From Acidobacteriota bacterium (GTDB lineage: Bacteria > Acidobacteriota > Blastocatellia > HR10), in the NCBI GenBank assembly GCA_030550025.1, contig JAUQQC010000001.1:414351-478350 (forward strand): a DNA stretch of 64,000 bases, written 5' to 3'. The position numbers and the translations under genes are program-made. Below, piece by piece: positions 27,709 to 35,692 of this stretch. Under the pieces are notes generated by a model. It was not told the DNA's origin and made no database searches. It saw only the letters and a list, made by a program, of their open reading frames with translations. How positions within the stretch are numbered: position 1 is the first letter of the stretch; every line of letters begins with the position of its first letter.

Positions 27709-28212
27709 CTACACTCCCTGTGGCCAAACTAGCTTTTCAATGCGATTATCACTAGCTGTTCGTTTATTCCAACGGAATCTAAAGCTCGTCGCAGTCTGAC
27801 GACCCAACTCACGCACTACAGCATAAGGCACACGTGCAATACCCAGCAACTCAAAGGTGCACGAAAAGAATACACAAACCAAATAATCAAATGGCTCCTC
27901 TATTCTGCGGAGATCAAACGATGTGTTTTCACTGAGGTTGCTCACTTGGCGCGATTTTATCTGGTAAGTTCTTCCTTGCGCGTCTTTGGCATCCCACGCT
28001 TTCTGAATTGTACTGGGAGCAAGTTGTAAATCCAGCAGCTCCGCTACCAACCACTCAGCATAATCACTTTGCAGTGTCCGTTCCGAACGAAGTATTCCTA
28101 GCTTTGTTAAGCCCTGGCGAGCAGCAAGGTAACATTTGATGAAATATTGTGCGAGTTCCTTCTTTTCGTTGAATGTCATCGCATCACTTTGCTGTGAGAT
28201 AACCGGGGGCAT
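27709..28212 (-). CDS. Cassette gene: predicted restriction-endonuclease-like (PD-(D/E)XK) protein
   Basis: A 167-residue protein. The core DYAEWLVAELLDLQL, then KAWDAKDAQGRTYQIKSRQ, fits a PD-(D/E)XK nuclease-fold active site (Glu in the first helix, Asp on a strand, Lys in QIKSR). It resembles, as I recall it, the DUF6998 family. The rest is a small alpha/beta domain with no other motif. The ATG at 28179 (MTFNEKKELAQYF) is an alternative start; neither start has a Shine-Dalgarno sequence, which is common in integron cassettes. Together with its downstream attC the gene forms a cassette of about 670 bp. Lower GC than the chromosome also suggests transfer. Confidence 0.6.
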   Translation of the reverse strand: MPPVISQQSDAMTFNEKKELAQYFIKCYLAARQGLTKLGILRSERTLQSDYAEWLVAELLDLQLAPSTIQKAWDAKDAQGRTYQIKSRQVSNLSENTSFDLRRIEEPFDYLVCVFFSCTFELLGIARVPYAVVRELGRQTATSFRFRWNKRTASDNRIEKLVWPQGV

Positions 28213-28268
28213 TGTCTTGATAACTGGTAGAGTTTTCTCACCCGTGTGACCTATCCACGAATATGCCC

Positions 28269-28332
<64 letters not shown>

Positions 28333-28357
28333 GGCAGAAAACCTTGAAAAGCCATAA

Positions 28358-29290
28358 CTACCTGCGTCCCGAAAGATACTGATATGCTTCAATGAACAAT
28401 GGCTTCAATTCCGAAATATCGGGCGAATCCGGCTTGAGAGGCCGGAATACGGCCTCGTGAAAGCTGCTGTCGTACCTTTGAAGCTCCCACAGTTGGCCTC
28501 TAAAACTCCTAGCTATGTCTTCAGGCAGTTTGATCTTCAAGTTCCATGCATATGTTCCCCCCCAGGCCACACTGAATACCACCCTGTTCCCAAGCTTGAA
28601 GCCGACATAGTACTTGTTCAGATTGTACGGTAACTCCCACCCTTGCCCAGCTACCAGCCTAGCCACTGCTTCCACCGCATTACGAAACTGTGCTGTTGCT
28701 TCCTTTCCGTGCTCAGACTCATAAAAGTCCCAATCCCACTCTGCCATTACCTTGGTCACACCAACCTTGCGTGGGGGCTTGGACTCCAGGACCTCAACAA
28801 CAAGGAACTCTTCATCCTCAAAACAGTAACGCCTTACCTGCACTAAATCAACGGGATAGCCTATCTTACCCGCCATACGAGGTACAGCACTCTTGAACGA
28901 AGGGGCGATCAAGATGATGCGAATGTCCAGATTCTCCCAATCAAGCTCAATGCCCTCAGGCTTTTTCTTGCTCTCCAGCCAAATCGCCTTTATGGAGTCT
29001 GGGTTCGTTTCGGCCCAAATCGCATATCCGAGCGCTTGCGGTAGAATATCTTCACCGGCTTCCTCATTCTTGATTTCTATGATGCATACACGCGAATCTT
29101 GATCGACCCCCAACATATCAGGAATTCCCTGTTTAGCACCGGTACGAATCTGGCGATGGATGATATAGACATCGCCTCCAAGGACTTCCTGATTGTCCAG
29201 TATGTACCCCTCCAATTCTGACTCAGACGCAAACGGCTTCTCGATCAAACTGCGTGTCTGATCCCGTGACTTCCAATACAAATTTAGCAT
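28358..29290 (-). CDS. Cassette gene: predicted NucS-like PD-(D/E)XK nuclease
   Basis: A 310-residue protein. The first half carries a nuclease-type core: LEGYILDNQEVL, then GIPDMLGVDQDSRVCIIEIKNEEAGEDILPQALGYA cut across residues ~55-90. The Asp of IPDML and the Glu and Lys of IEIKN fit a PD-(D/E)XK active site, with a late Gln-containing helix as in NucS/RecB-like enzymes. The second half (about 190-300) resembles DUF5655-like text (YYVGFKLGNRVVFSVAWGG). A defence or repair role is plausible but not shown. The GGGGTGA Shine-Dalgarno sequence suits the ATG at 29290. Its downstream attC makes it a cassette of about 1.08 kb. Confidence 0.65.
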   Translation of the reverse strand: MLNLYWKSRDQTRSLIEKPFASESELEGYILDNQEVLGGDVYIIHRQIRTGAKQGIPDMLGVDQDSRVCIIEIKNEEAGEDILPQALGYAIWAETNPDSIKAIWLESKKKPEGIELDWENLDIRIILIAPSFKSAVPRMAGKIGYPVDLVQVRRYCFEDEEFLVVEVLESKPPRKVGVTKVMAEWDWDFYESEHGKEATAQFRNAVEAVARLVAGQGWELPYNLNKYYVGFKLGNRVVFSVAWGGTYAWNLKIKLPEDIARSFRGQLWELQRYDSSFHEAVFRPLKPDSPDISELKPLFIEAYQYLSGRR

Positions 29291-29345
29291 CTCATCACCC
29301 CAAAATTTCGAACATTGTGGTCACAAATGATGCTCAAGGACTGCC

Positions 29346-29386
29346 GCCTAACGACCAAGCTCACCTACCGCTATGGAGCGCTAGGC
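29346..29386 (-). other. Hybrid junction: 3' half of an attC joined to an integrase gene fragment
   Basis: On the minus strand the sequence ends in GTGAGCTTGGTC followed by GTTAGGCGGCAG, matching the 3' arm and core of attC sites 1 and 2. The 5' half of a normal attC is missing; instead the sequence runs directly into the truncated integrase gene at GAGGCCTA. Only GCTC/GAGC and CTA/TAG pairs remain. Confidence 0.65.
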
Positions 29387-29555
29387 CTCTTCGGTTCCTA
29401 TAATGCCGCACCCGGATCGCCTGACGCACCTGATCCAGGAGCTTGGGCTTCGGCGGAGTCGTGGAGGGAGCCGGACTTTTCACGGGCCGTGACAAACGCC
29501 TCGGGAGCTCCGCTTGTCCCTGTGAGACCGACCGTTTGACCGTCAGATTCTCCAT
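29361..29555 (-). pseudogene. intI: Integron-integrase (tyrosine recombinase) gene, 5' fragment
   Basis: The first ~50 codons of a tyrosine recombinase survive. PKPKLLDQVRQAIRVRHY is the standard beginning of the SAM-like N-terminal domain of integron integrases. Just after RHY there is a small frameshift; in the next frame the family text TEEA continues and then stops at the attC half-site. The catalytic domain (R-H-R-Y) is absent. The ATG at 29555 has a GAGGGAG Shine-Dalgarno sequence. The fragment lies on the same strand as the cassettes, unlike classical integrons, where intI faces away. Another tyrosine recombinase is the main alternative identity. Confidence 0.68.
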
Positions 29556-29879
29556 GCGAAGCGCTCCCTCACCACAGCTACCGCGGTGAATGTCTGGTTT
29601 CTTCAACCCAAAACTCAACGGCATTCTATTGAGCACGCCCCAAAAAGTCAAGCAGGAATTTCTCCTCCTCGACAAGCCGACGCTCCGGCAGGGCAGGTGC
29701 TGAGGGCGAACCCTGCCGACATCGGGAGAGCACGATGAGTGATTCCACCGTGGGAGTTCGCCCCGCATGCCTTTGGGCTCAAGAGGGGGAATTTCTCGAC
29801 GTCGAGCGGACAATAGGGAATCCCCAGCTTAGGGTTGGATGAACGGCAGCGAGCGTGCACCCGTAAAAAAGCTCCGCGA
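29556..29879. other. Decayed mobile-element region, no gene recognised
   Basis: Sequence between the integrase fragment and the transposase remnant. Several minus-strand frames are open but broken relative to each other, and I can assign no family. Confidence 0.4.
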
Positions 29880-30104
29880 TGGCCATTTGCCTCGAAAGCC
29901 CGCCCTCGCCTACCTTCAATGAGACGCCGGGTTTCCTCCACCAGCTCTGGTGGCCAGAAGGGCTTGTGTACCCTTTTGGGTCGGCAGGATAAGGGCGCCA
30001 GAGCCTCCACTCTGCCCCGGCCGTCGCCGCCAGTAGTAGAGCGACCCGCCAAAGGCATCCCCGGTAGCCGCAAGTCCGTGCTTCTGCCAAAACGTCAAGA
30101 GCAA
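29880..30104 (-). pseudogene. Transposase/integrase helix-turn-helix fragment, frameshifted
   Basis: One frame reads LLTFWQKHGLAATGDAFGGS then LYYWRRRPGQSGG, which matches the helix-turn-helix of IS481-type transposases (FxxxxGLxATxxAFGVSxxTLYRWxRR). The next frame continues with LAPLSCRPKRVHKPFWPPEL and VEETRRL, the usual linker that follows. One frameshift separates them and no DDE core is seen downstream. This is a relic of an insertion sequence. Confidence 0.5.
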
Positions 30105-30456
30105 CCTCTTCCGCAGTCTTCCCCTTCATGCCTCATCCGCAGCCGCCGCGCAAAACTTCCAATCCCCCAAACCGCTTCGCCCGCAGACCCGCCTCCTGAA
30201 AAGGGGAACGTCCTAAGGCAGCTGCCGCACTGCGGAGAGCCCAAGCCACACCGCGTGGAAAACCGCTCCCGCAGGTCTCCCGCAGAGGCCCCCAGAACCG
30301 ACAACGAACCCACCCCCTCACTCTCCTACCACCTGCCCTCTGCCAGAACTCCAGGAGCCTATGCACTTTTTATCGCACGCCGAGCCGGATTGGCCGATAA
30401 GAGAGTCAGAGGGGAGAGGATGAGAGACTTTGCGGAGCGTCTCGTCTCTGCTGTTA
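30105..30456. other. Intergenic region, no gene recognised
   Basis: About 350 bp between the transposase remnant and the tandem TetR gene. Open frames on both strands have unusual composition (Gly, Arg, Ser and Cys rich) and no family resemblance. Confidence 0.4.
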
Positions 30457-31707
30457 TTAGCGCTTCGGTCCTTTCAGGCCGTGAAGGATCAGGTCAATGG
30501 CTTGATCGAAGACGTGCTTGGGCATCGCTGCTTGTTTAGACCAGGCCACCCAACGCAACCCTAGGAAGTGACCAATTCCCATGAGGCTATAGGCCAGGGT
30601 CTCGGCGTCGAGCGGGCGAATCTCACCACGGCGCATCCCTTCCCGAAGTCCACGAATGTATCCTTGGGCCAGGCGCTCGAAGTACCAGCGAGCGACGGAC
30701 GGGGAGACAAATTCGGCTTCCCGAACGATGCGATAGGCCTCGCGGTTCTGGCGAATGAAGTCGAAGAAGGCGCGAAACCCCTCGCGCTCGATCTCGCGGC
30801 GATCGGTGAGGCCAGCAATCGCTGCGCGGGCATTCCGGCGCAATTGCGTATTGAGGTCGCGAACGAGCTCATCGAGGATCTCCGTCTTGCTGGAGAAGTA
30901 AAGGTAGAAGGCTCCGAGGGAGACGCCAGCACGCCGCGTGATCTCGGCAATGGACGTAGCGTAAAAACCTTTGCGGCTGAAGCAAGTTTTCGCAGCCTGC
31001 AAGAGCTTTCGACGGGACAACTCGCCGCGAGTCGGGGCTTGCATCGTGGCGACTTCCCCAGTGGGAACGGCTACAGAGCGTTGAGGGGGGGACAAGGGGC
31101 GTCCACTGTCTATGCCGTACATGAGGAACTCGATGGCCGTATGGCGAACAGAGTCGGGGACGTCACCCGGGACGAGGATGAGCCACCGAAGGGTCAGGAA
31201 GTACGCCACGCCGATCAAGGCGACGGCTGCGACCTCGGGATCGAGCGCACGGACCTGTCCTCGGCGACGTTGCTCGATCAAGAATTCCCGCAAGAGCGCG
31301 ATGAGTCCGTCATAGAATCGGTGGTGCATGCGCTTGTTGACGAACTCCACCTCTCGAAAGATCCGATAAGAAGCCCGATTGTGGCGAATAAATGTGAAGA
31401 ACGTCGTTAGGATGCGATCCAGATGCGTATGAAGATCGCCCTCGGAGCGCAAGGTGGAAGTGAGCTCCATTTGCAGGATCATGCTGGCGCGCGCGACGAG
31501 TTCCGAGAAGATCGCCTCCTTATCGGTGAAGTACTGGTAGAATGTCCCCAACGCCACGCCCGCGCGGCGACAGATGGCTGAGACAGAGGCATCATGGTAG
31601 CTCCCTTCAGCGAAGACCTCTTGAGCAGCGGCCAGAAGGCGTTCTCTCGTTGCCAAACCCCGCGCAGTTGAAGGAGCTCGCGTTTTTTTCGCCACGCGCG
31701 TCGTCAT
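30457..31707 (-). CDS. Tandem TetR/AcrR-family regulator (two complete TetR units in one chain)
   Basis: A 416-residue protein with two full TetR modules. The first HTH is at about residues 20-60 (ICRRAGVALGTFYQYFTDKE). The second is at about residues 232-272 (ITRRAGVSLGAFYLYFSSKT). Each is followed by its own all-helical ligand domain with parallel text: RHNRASYRIFREVEFV in the first and RQNREAYRIVREAEFV in the second. A normal TetR has ~200 residues and dimerises; this chain could be a covalent pseudo-dimer. It is the last gene of the acyl-CoA operon, 61 nt after the maoC-like gene, so it probably controls that operon and senses an acyl-CoA or related ligand. An in-frame GTG at 31713 is an alternative start. 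Confidence 0.85.
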   Translation of the reverse strand: MTTRVAKKTRAPSTARGLATRERLLAAAQEVFAEGSYHDASVSAICRRAGVALGTFYQYFTDKEAIFSELVARASMILQMELTSTLRSEGDLHTHLDRILTTFFTFIRHNRASYRIFREVEFVNKRMHHRFYDGLIALLREFLIEQRRRGQVRALDPEVAAVALIGVAYFLTLRWLILVPGDVPDSVRHTAIEFLMYGIDSGRPLSPPQRSVAVPTGEVATMQAPTRGELSRRKLLQAAKTCFSRKGFYATSIAEITRRAGVSLGAFYLYFSSKTEILDELVRDLNTQLRRNARAAIAGLTDRREIEREGFRAFFDFIRQNREAYRIVREAEFVSPSVARWYFERLAQGYIRGLREGMRRGEIRPLDAETLAYSLMGIGHFLGLRWVAWSKQAAMPKHVFDQAIDLILHGLKGPKR

Positions 31708-31774
31708 CTCCACCGAGGAGAAAGCGTAACAGAGGTCGAGGAGATGTCAAGATGGGTGAAGCGAAGGGCCATCG

Positions 31775-32206
31775 CTATCGCCCTATCCCCTCTTGGGTGC
31801 GTCGAGTCCTCGGGGCGAGGACGACAGCTTCGCCGCGCACGACCTCTTCCCCGTTTTGATTCGTGCACCGCGCGGTCAAGGTCACCACGGGTTTATCTTC
31901 ACGAATGCGAATCACCTCCACAGTCGCGGTGATCGTATCGCCCGGATAAACCGGTCGAAGGAATTCAAGACTCTGGCTGAGGTAGATCGTTCCTGGTCCG
32001 GGAAGCTGCCGACCTAAGACCGCTGAGATCAAACTGGCCACCAGCATTCCGTGAACGATGGGCCGTCCAAAGCGCGTGGTTCGAGCGAAGGCCTCGTCCA
32101 GGTGCAGAGGGTTATCATCCCCACTCAGTGCGGCGAAGGCTTGAACATCCGCGCTCGTGATCGTCTTCGACCACGAAGCGGTTGCACCAACGTGCAGGTC
32201 ATTCAT
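31775..32206 (-). CDS. MaoC-like (R)-specific enoyl-CoA hydratase/dehydratase
   Basis: A 143-residue single hot-dog protein like PhaJ. The catalytic Asp and His are in the hydratase motif SGDDNPLHLDEAFARTTRFG, and HGML follows. It hydrates enoyl-CoA to (R)-3-hydroxyacyl-CoA or acts in reverse. The gene overlaps the KASIII-like gene by 8 nt and lies upstream of the tandem TetR gene in the same operon, which supports a role in acyl-CoA metabolism. Confidence 0.85.
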   Translation of the reverse strand: MNDLHVGATASWSKTITSADVQAFAALSGDDNPLHLDEAFARTTRFGRPIVHGMLVASLISAVLGRQLPGPGTIYLSQSLEFLRPVYPGDTITATVEVIRIREDKPVVTLTARCTNQNGEEVVRGEAVVLAPRTRRTQEGIGR

Positions 32207-33269
32207 GTGGCCCTCCCCATCGGATCACTGTAGCTCCCCATGAATATCCGGTCCCGGCGCTCACCAGGACCACGATGTCGCCATCTCGCAATCGTTCTTC
32301 TCGTCGGGCGAGATAAAGCCCCAGCAGGGGATCAACGGCTGAGAGATGGCCATAGTCCGAAAGGTAGATCGCTTGGGAATCCGTCAGTCCGAGAGCTGAC
32401 AGCAGCGCCTCGAAGAGCGACCGTTTCGTGTGCAATGGGATGAGGAAGTCGAGGTGATGGCACCCGCTGCGAGCCATGGCCTCGCGGATCACCTGCACGA
32501 AATGGTCCAGAGTGATGGGATCGAGCATCTCTTTCATCCGGATCGGATCGGTGACGTCCAAGAAGTGCCATCGGCGCTTGAGGGTTTCAGAGCTTGGGGG
32601 AAGCAGAGAGCCTCCGGCTGGGACGCGAACGAAGTCGGCGAAACGACCGTCCGTGAGGAACGCGGATTCCAAGACGATATTGCGCCGATACCCGCGCCGA
32701 AGCACGCATGCCGCCGCTCCATCGCCGAAGGTGAACATAAAACGCGAGCGGGGATTGGTATAGTCCAAAAGCATGGACTCGGTGGAAGCCGCCACCAGCA
32801 GCATGTGGTGCAGGGAAGAGTCCGCGAACATCAAGCTACGGGCTACCTTCAAGGCGAAGGGAAGCCCGGCCGAGGCACCGCTGAGTTCAAAAGCGTAAGC
32901 CCGTCGAGCCCCTAAGAGTTCTTGGATCCGCGGCGCAGCCAGCCAGACGTAGTAATCCTTGTGCATGCTTCCGAAATAAATGAGCGCGTCTACGTCTTCC
33001 GGTAGCACTCCGGAATCTTGCAAAGCTCGTCGTCCCGCTTCAGCGGCCATCATAGAGACTGTCTCTCCCTTCCCGGCTACGTCAGCAATACGCTTTTGAT
33101 TCAATCCGAATTTGGTTCGGATCACCTCGGCTGGGATGCCGGAAGCCGCAGCCACCTCTTCAGCCGTCATCACCTGCTCTGGTAGGTAAATGCCCAGGCC
33201 GGCGATACCGACGACGGTCATCTGAGGCTCTCTCACGCGAGAGCTTCTCTCATTCGCGTTGGGTTCCAT
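32199..33269 (-). CDS. 3-oxoacyl-ACP synthase III-like (thiolase-fold) protein with altered catalytic triad
   Basis: A 356-residue FabH-like protein with the KASIII fold (GIYLPEQVMTAEEVAAASG, GDGAAACVL). The site that normally holds the nucleophilic Cys (A-C-S-G) reads SGASAG, with Ser133. The usual IPHQAN His region reads IPLHTK (His280), and the usual YGNTS Asn reads YGHLS (His308). A separate subfamily with this pattern appears to exist, so this is probably not random decay. Claisen condensation by the normal mechanism is unlikely; an acyltransferase or other thioester reaction is possible. The start overlaps the acyl-CoA synthetase gene by 20 nt; the ATG at 33221 is an alternative. Confidence 0.78.
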   Translation of the reverse strand: MEPNANERSSRVREPQMTVVGIAGLGIYLPEQVMTAEEVAAASGIPAEVIRTKFGLNQKRIADVAGKGETVSMMAAEAGRRALQDSGVLPEDVDALIYFGSMHKDYYVWLAAPRIQELLGARRAYAFELSGASAGLPFALKVARSLMFADSSLHHMLLVAASTESMLLDYTNPRSRFMFTFGDGAAACVLRRGYRRNIVLESAFLTDGRFADFVRVPAGGSLLPPSSETLKRRWHFLDVTDPIRMKEMLDPITLDHFVQVIREAMARSGCHHLDFLIPLHTKRSLFEALLSALGLTDSQAIYLSDYGHLSAVDPLLGLYLARREERLRDGDIVVLVSAGTGYSWGATVIRWGGPHE

Positions 33270-34773
33270 ATTGGCCTCTCAGCGCTATTCGATCGATCTT
33301 TCCTGCGCCGGTTTTGGGCAACTCTTCCACGAAAACCACTGACTTCGGCACTTTATAACTGGCCAGCCGGGAGCGAAGATAAGCCAGCAACTCCGCTTCC
33401 GTCAACGCGCTCCCCGGACGACGCACCACGATCGCTCGCCCGACTTCCCCCCATTCGGGATCCGGCACTCCGATGAGCGCCGCCTCCGCCACATCCGGAT
33501 GCCCCAGCATTACGCTTTCGACCTCCGCCGGGTAGATGTTCTCCCCGCCCGAGATGATCACATCTTTGATGCGACCGACAATGTAGAAATCCCCTTCCTC
33601 GTCGAACAGAGCGAGATCCCCTGTCCGTAGCCAGCCCTCTACAATCGTGCGCGCCGTCTCCTCCGGGCGGTTCCAGTAGCCGGGGATCACATGGGGGCCG
33701 CGGATCCACAGTTCTCCCACCTCGCCAGGCGCGACATCGCGACCATCGTGGACCACGCGGACTTCCACATGGAAGAGCGGGCTTCCCACCGAGCCCGGCT
33801 TGCGGCGGGTTTTTTCATCCGGTAGCCAGAAGTTGTTGGGCCCGGCCTCGGTTAATCCGTAGCCGGTCTTGAAGGGCACACCCTTCTCAAAGAAGCGCTC
33901 GAAAACCGGCATGGGACATGGGGCACCGCCGCTGATCACAATGCGGCAACGGGAGAAATCCGCTTGCCCCCATCGGGAGTGTTGTTGAAGGCGGATGAAC
34001 ATCGTCGGCACCCCGAAGAAGAGCGTGACCTGCTCCCGCTCCAGCAGGTCGAAAACCTGATCGGGATCGAAGGCCGAGCAGAGGATGGAGGCGCCGCCGA
34101 TGTAGACCAGGGGGGTGGTGAAGACATTGAGGCCGCCGGTGTGGAAGAGAGGGGCGTTCAGGATCGCCACATCGTCCGGTCGCAGCCCCCAGCTCGTCAC
34201 GGTGTTGACCGCGTTCCAGGTGATGGTGCCATGGGTGAGGATCGCCGCCTTCGGCAAGCCGGTAGTTCCCCCGGTGTAACACAGCACCCATGGATCGTCC
34301 AGGGCGAGTGGGGCCGGATCCACCGGCCGATCGGAGGCCCGATCCTGCAGATCCCGCCATCGATGGTGGGCGCCCCGGACGGGCTCGTCGAGGGCGATTA
34401 TCGCCGGGGCGGCCTCCTCTAATGCAGCGGCCTTCTCCATCAGATCCCCGCTGTAAATCAAGGCGCGGGGTGGGATGTCCTGCAGCAGGGCCTGAAGCTC
34501 GGGAACCGCCAGTCGGAAGTTCAGGGCCTGCAGGATCACGCCGACCTTCTGGCAGGCAAAGAGCAGATCCAGATATTCCAGCCGGTTGGTGGAAAGGATG
34601 GCCAGGAGATCCCCTTTACGCAGCCCCAGGGCCTGCAACGCATGGGCCGCGCGGTTGGCCCGTGCGTTCCATTCCGCATAAGAGATCCGTCGCCCAGTGG
34701 CTGCATCGATCAGAGCGACACGGTTCGGAGAGAGCCGAGCCCGCTTCGCCAGCCAGTCGGCAGCTGGCATCAT
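33250..34773 (-). CDS. Acyl-CoA synthetase (AMP-forming, class I adenylate-forming enzyme)
   Basis: A 507-residue ANL-superfamily ligase. The P-loop-like motif is CYTGGTTGLPKAAILTHG near residue 165-185. The core motifs TGYGLTEAGP, GELWIRGPHV, LRTGDLA and GRIKDVIISGGENIYPAEVE follow. The C-terminal catalytic Lys is in PKTGAGKIDR. It activates a carboxylic acid (medium-chain, long-chain or aromatic) to its CoA thioester. It overlaps the upstream hydrolase by 4 nt (ATGA) and the downstream KASIII-like gene by 20 nt, so all are tightly coupled. The sequence here is richer in GC and in CTG/GCC codons than the flanks, possibly a sign of transfer. Confidence 0.9.
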   Translation of the reverse strand: MMPAADWLAKRARLSPNRVALIDAATGRRISYAEWNARANRAAHALQALGLRKGDLLAILSTNRLEYLDLLFACQKVGVILQALNFRLAVPELQALLQDIPPRALIYSGDLMEKAAALEEAAPAIIALDEPVRGAHHRWRDLQDRASDRPVDPAPLALDDPWVLCYTGGTTGLPKAAILTHGTITWNAVNTVTSWGLRPDDVAILNAPLFHTGGLNVFTTPLVYIGGASILCSAFDPDQVFDLLEREQVTLFFGVPTMFIRLQQHSRWGQADFSRCRIVISGGAPCPMPVFERFFEKGVPFKTGYGLTEAGPNNFWLPDEKTRRKPGSVGSPLFHVEVRVVHDGRDVAPGEVGELWIRGPHVIPGYWNRPEETARTIVEGWLRTGDLALFDEEGDFYIVGRIKDVIISGGENIYPAEVESVMLGHPDVAEAALIGVPDPEWGEVGRAIVVRRPGSALTEAELLAYLRSRLASYKVPKSVVFVEELPKTGAGKIDRIALRGQYGTQRE

Positions 34774-35576
34774 AGGGAAACCTCCTCACCTTTCAGGAAC
34801 GCGATCGCGACCCGGTTGAATGCTTCGGCCTGCTCGATGAAGAAAAGGTGGCCCGCCTCCGGGAAGATCACTAGACGGCTATGGGGGATGCGGGCATGGA
34901 GGCGCCGGGCGTTCTCCACCGGGACCACCCGGTCCTCCGCTCCATGGGCAATCAGGGTGGGCGCGCGGATCTCGTGGACCCGCGCCTCCAGATCGAAGGC
35001 CATGGCAGCTGCCAGCTGGCGCTGATAAGCGTGAAGCGGCTGCGGATGGGCCACTCGCCAGGCCACATATTCCTCCAGCGCCTCGGGGTGCTCACGGAGG
35101 AACCGTTCTGTCACCGAGATCGCCCATACCCGCCGCAGATCCGTCTCCGGATCACCGGTCCGATGGGTAAAGACCGCCAGGCTTTCAGGAGGCATGGGAA
35201 CCACGTTCGGCCCCCCGAAGGAGGTGCAGCAGAGGATCAAGCGGTTGAGCCGATGGGGATGGCGCAGGGCGAACATCTGAGCAATGAAGCCGCCCATGGA
35301 AGCTCCTATGATATGAGCCCGATCGATCCCCAGGGCGTCCAACAACCCGGCCACATCGTCGGCCATTTGCTCGATGGAGTAGGGGATGTCCGGATGATCC
35401 GACTGGCCCGCGCCGCGATTGTCGATGGCGATAGCTCGGAAGTGCGAAGCGAAGGTCGATATCTGGCGACGCCAGAGGAGGTGATCGCCTCCCAGGCCAG
35501 GGATGAAAACGACCGCTTCTCCATGTCCCTGCTCGACGTAGAAGATGTTCAGGTCGTTCGCCGTGAACGTAGGCAT
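34770..35576 (-). CDS. Alpha/beta-fold hydrolase, first gene of the acyl-CoA operon
   Basis: A 268-residue hydrolase with FIPGLGGDHLLW, the DNRGAGQSDHP loop, the nucleophile elbow GASMGGF, the acid in HGAEDRVVP and the late His in EAGHLFFIEQ. It is a clear paralogue of the hydrolase at 16396-17202, with the same length and the same order of motifs throughout. It probably releases the acid that the next gene's product converts to a CoA thioester. The promoter at 35621-35649 and a candidate operator lie directly upstream. Codon use differs from the chromosome in the same way as the acyl-CoA synthetase gene. Confidence 0.86.
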   Translation of the reverse strand: MPTFTANDLNIFYVEQGHGEAVVFIPGLGGDHLLWRRQISTFASHFRAIAIDNRGAGQSDHPDIPYSIEQMADDVAGLLDALGIDRAHIIGASMGGFIAQMFALRHPHRLNRLILCCTSFGGPNVVPMPPESLAVFTHRTGDPETDLRRVWAISVTERFLREHPEALEEYVAWRVAHPQPLHAYQRQLAAAMAFDLEARVHEIRAPTLIAHGAEDRVVPVENARRLHARIPHSRLVIFPEAGHLFFIEQAEAFNRVAIAFLKGEEVSL

Positions 35577-35581
35577 CGCTT

Positions 35582-35614
35582 CGATTCATCGTTCATTGCG
35601 TGATACATGAATCG
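35582..35614. promoter_or_regulatory. Candidate operator: inverted repeat between promoter and first gene
   Basis: CGATTCAT at 35582-35589 and ATGAATCG at 35607-35614 form a perfect 8-bp inverted repeat with a 17-bp spacer. It lies between the promoter and the ATG of the hydrolase. The tandem TetR protein encoded at the end of the operon is the obvious candidate binder; this is inference. Confidence 0.4.
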
Positions 35615-35620
35615 CCTTTC

Positions 35621-35649
35621 ATACTAGAAGTCGAATCACAGTTTGTCAA
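35621..35649 (-). promoter_or_regulatory. Sigma70-type promoter of the acyl-CoA/TetR operon
   Basis: On the minus strand TTGACA (35649-35644) and TAGTAT (35626-35621) are separated by 17 bp. The leader to the hydrolase ATG at 35576 is about 38 nt. Confidence 0.62.
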
Positions 35650-35692
35650 GCGGCACGGCTTTCGTGCGGGACGATGATTCGGATGCCTCCCA

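Noticed and set aside
29835-30539. Long plus-strand open frame (about 234 codons) across the integron-flanking region
   Set aside because: It lies opposite a transposase remnant and the end of the tandem TetR gene, is very rich in Arg, Pro and Ser, has no ribosome-binding site and no family resemblance.
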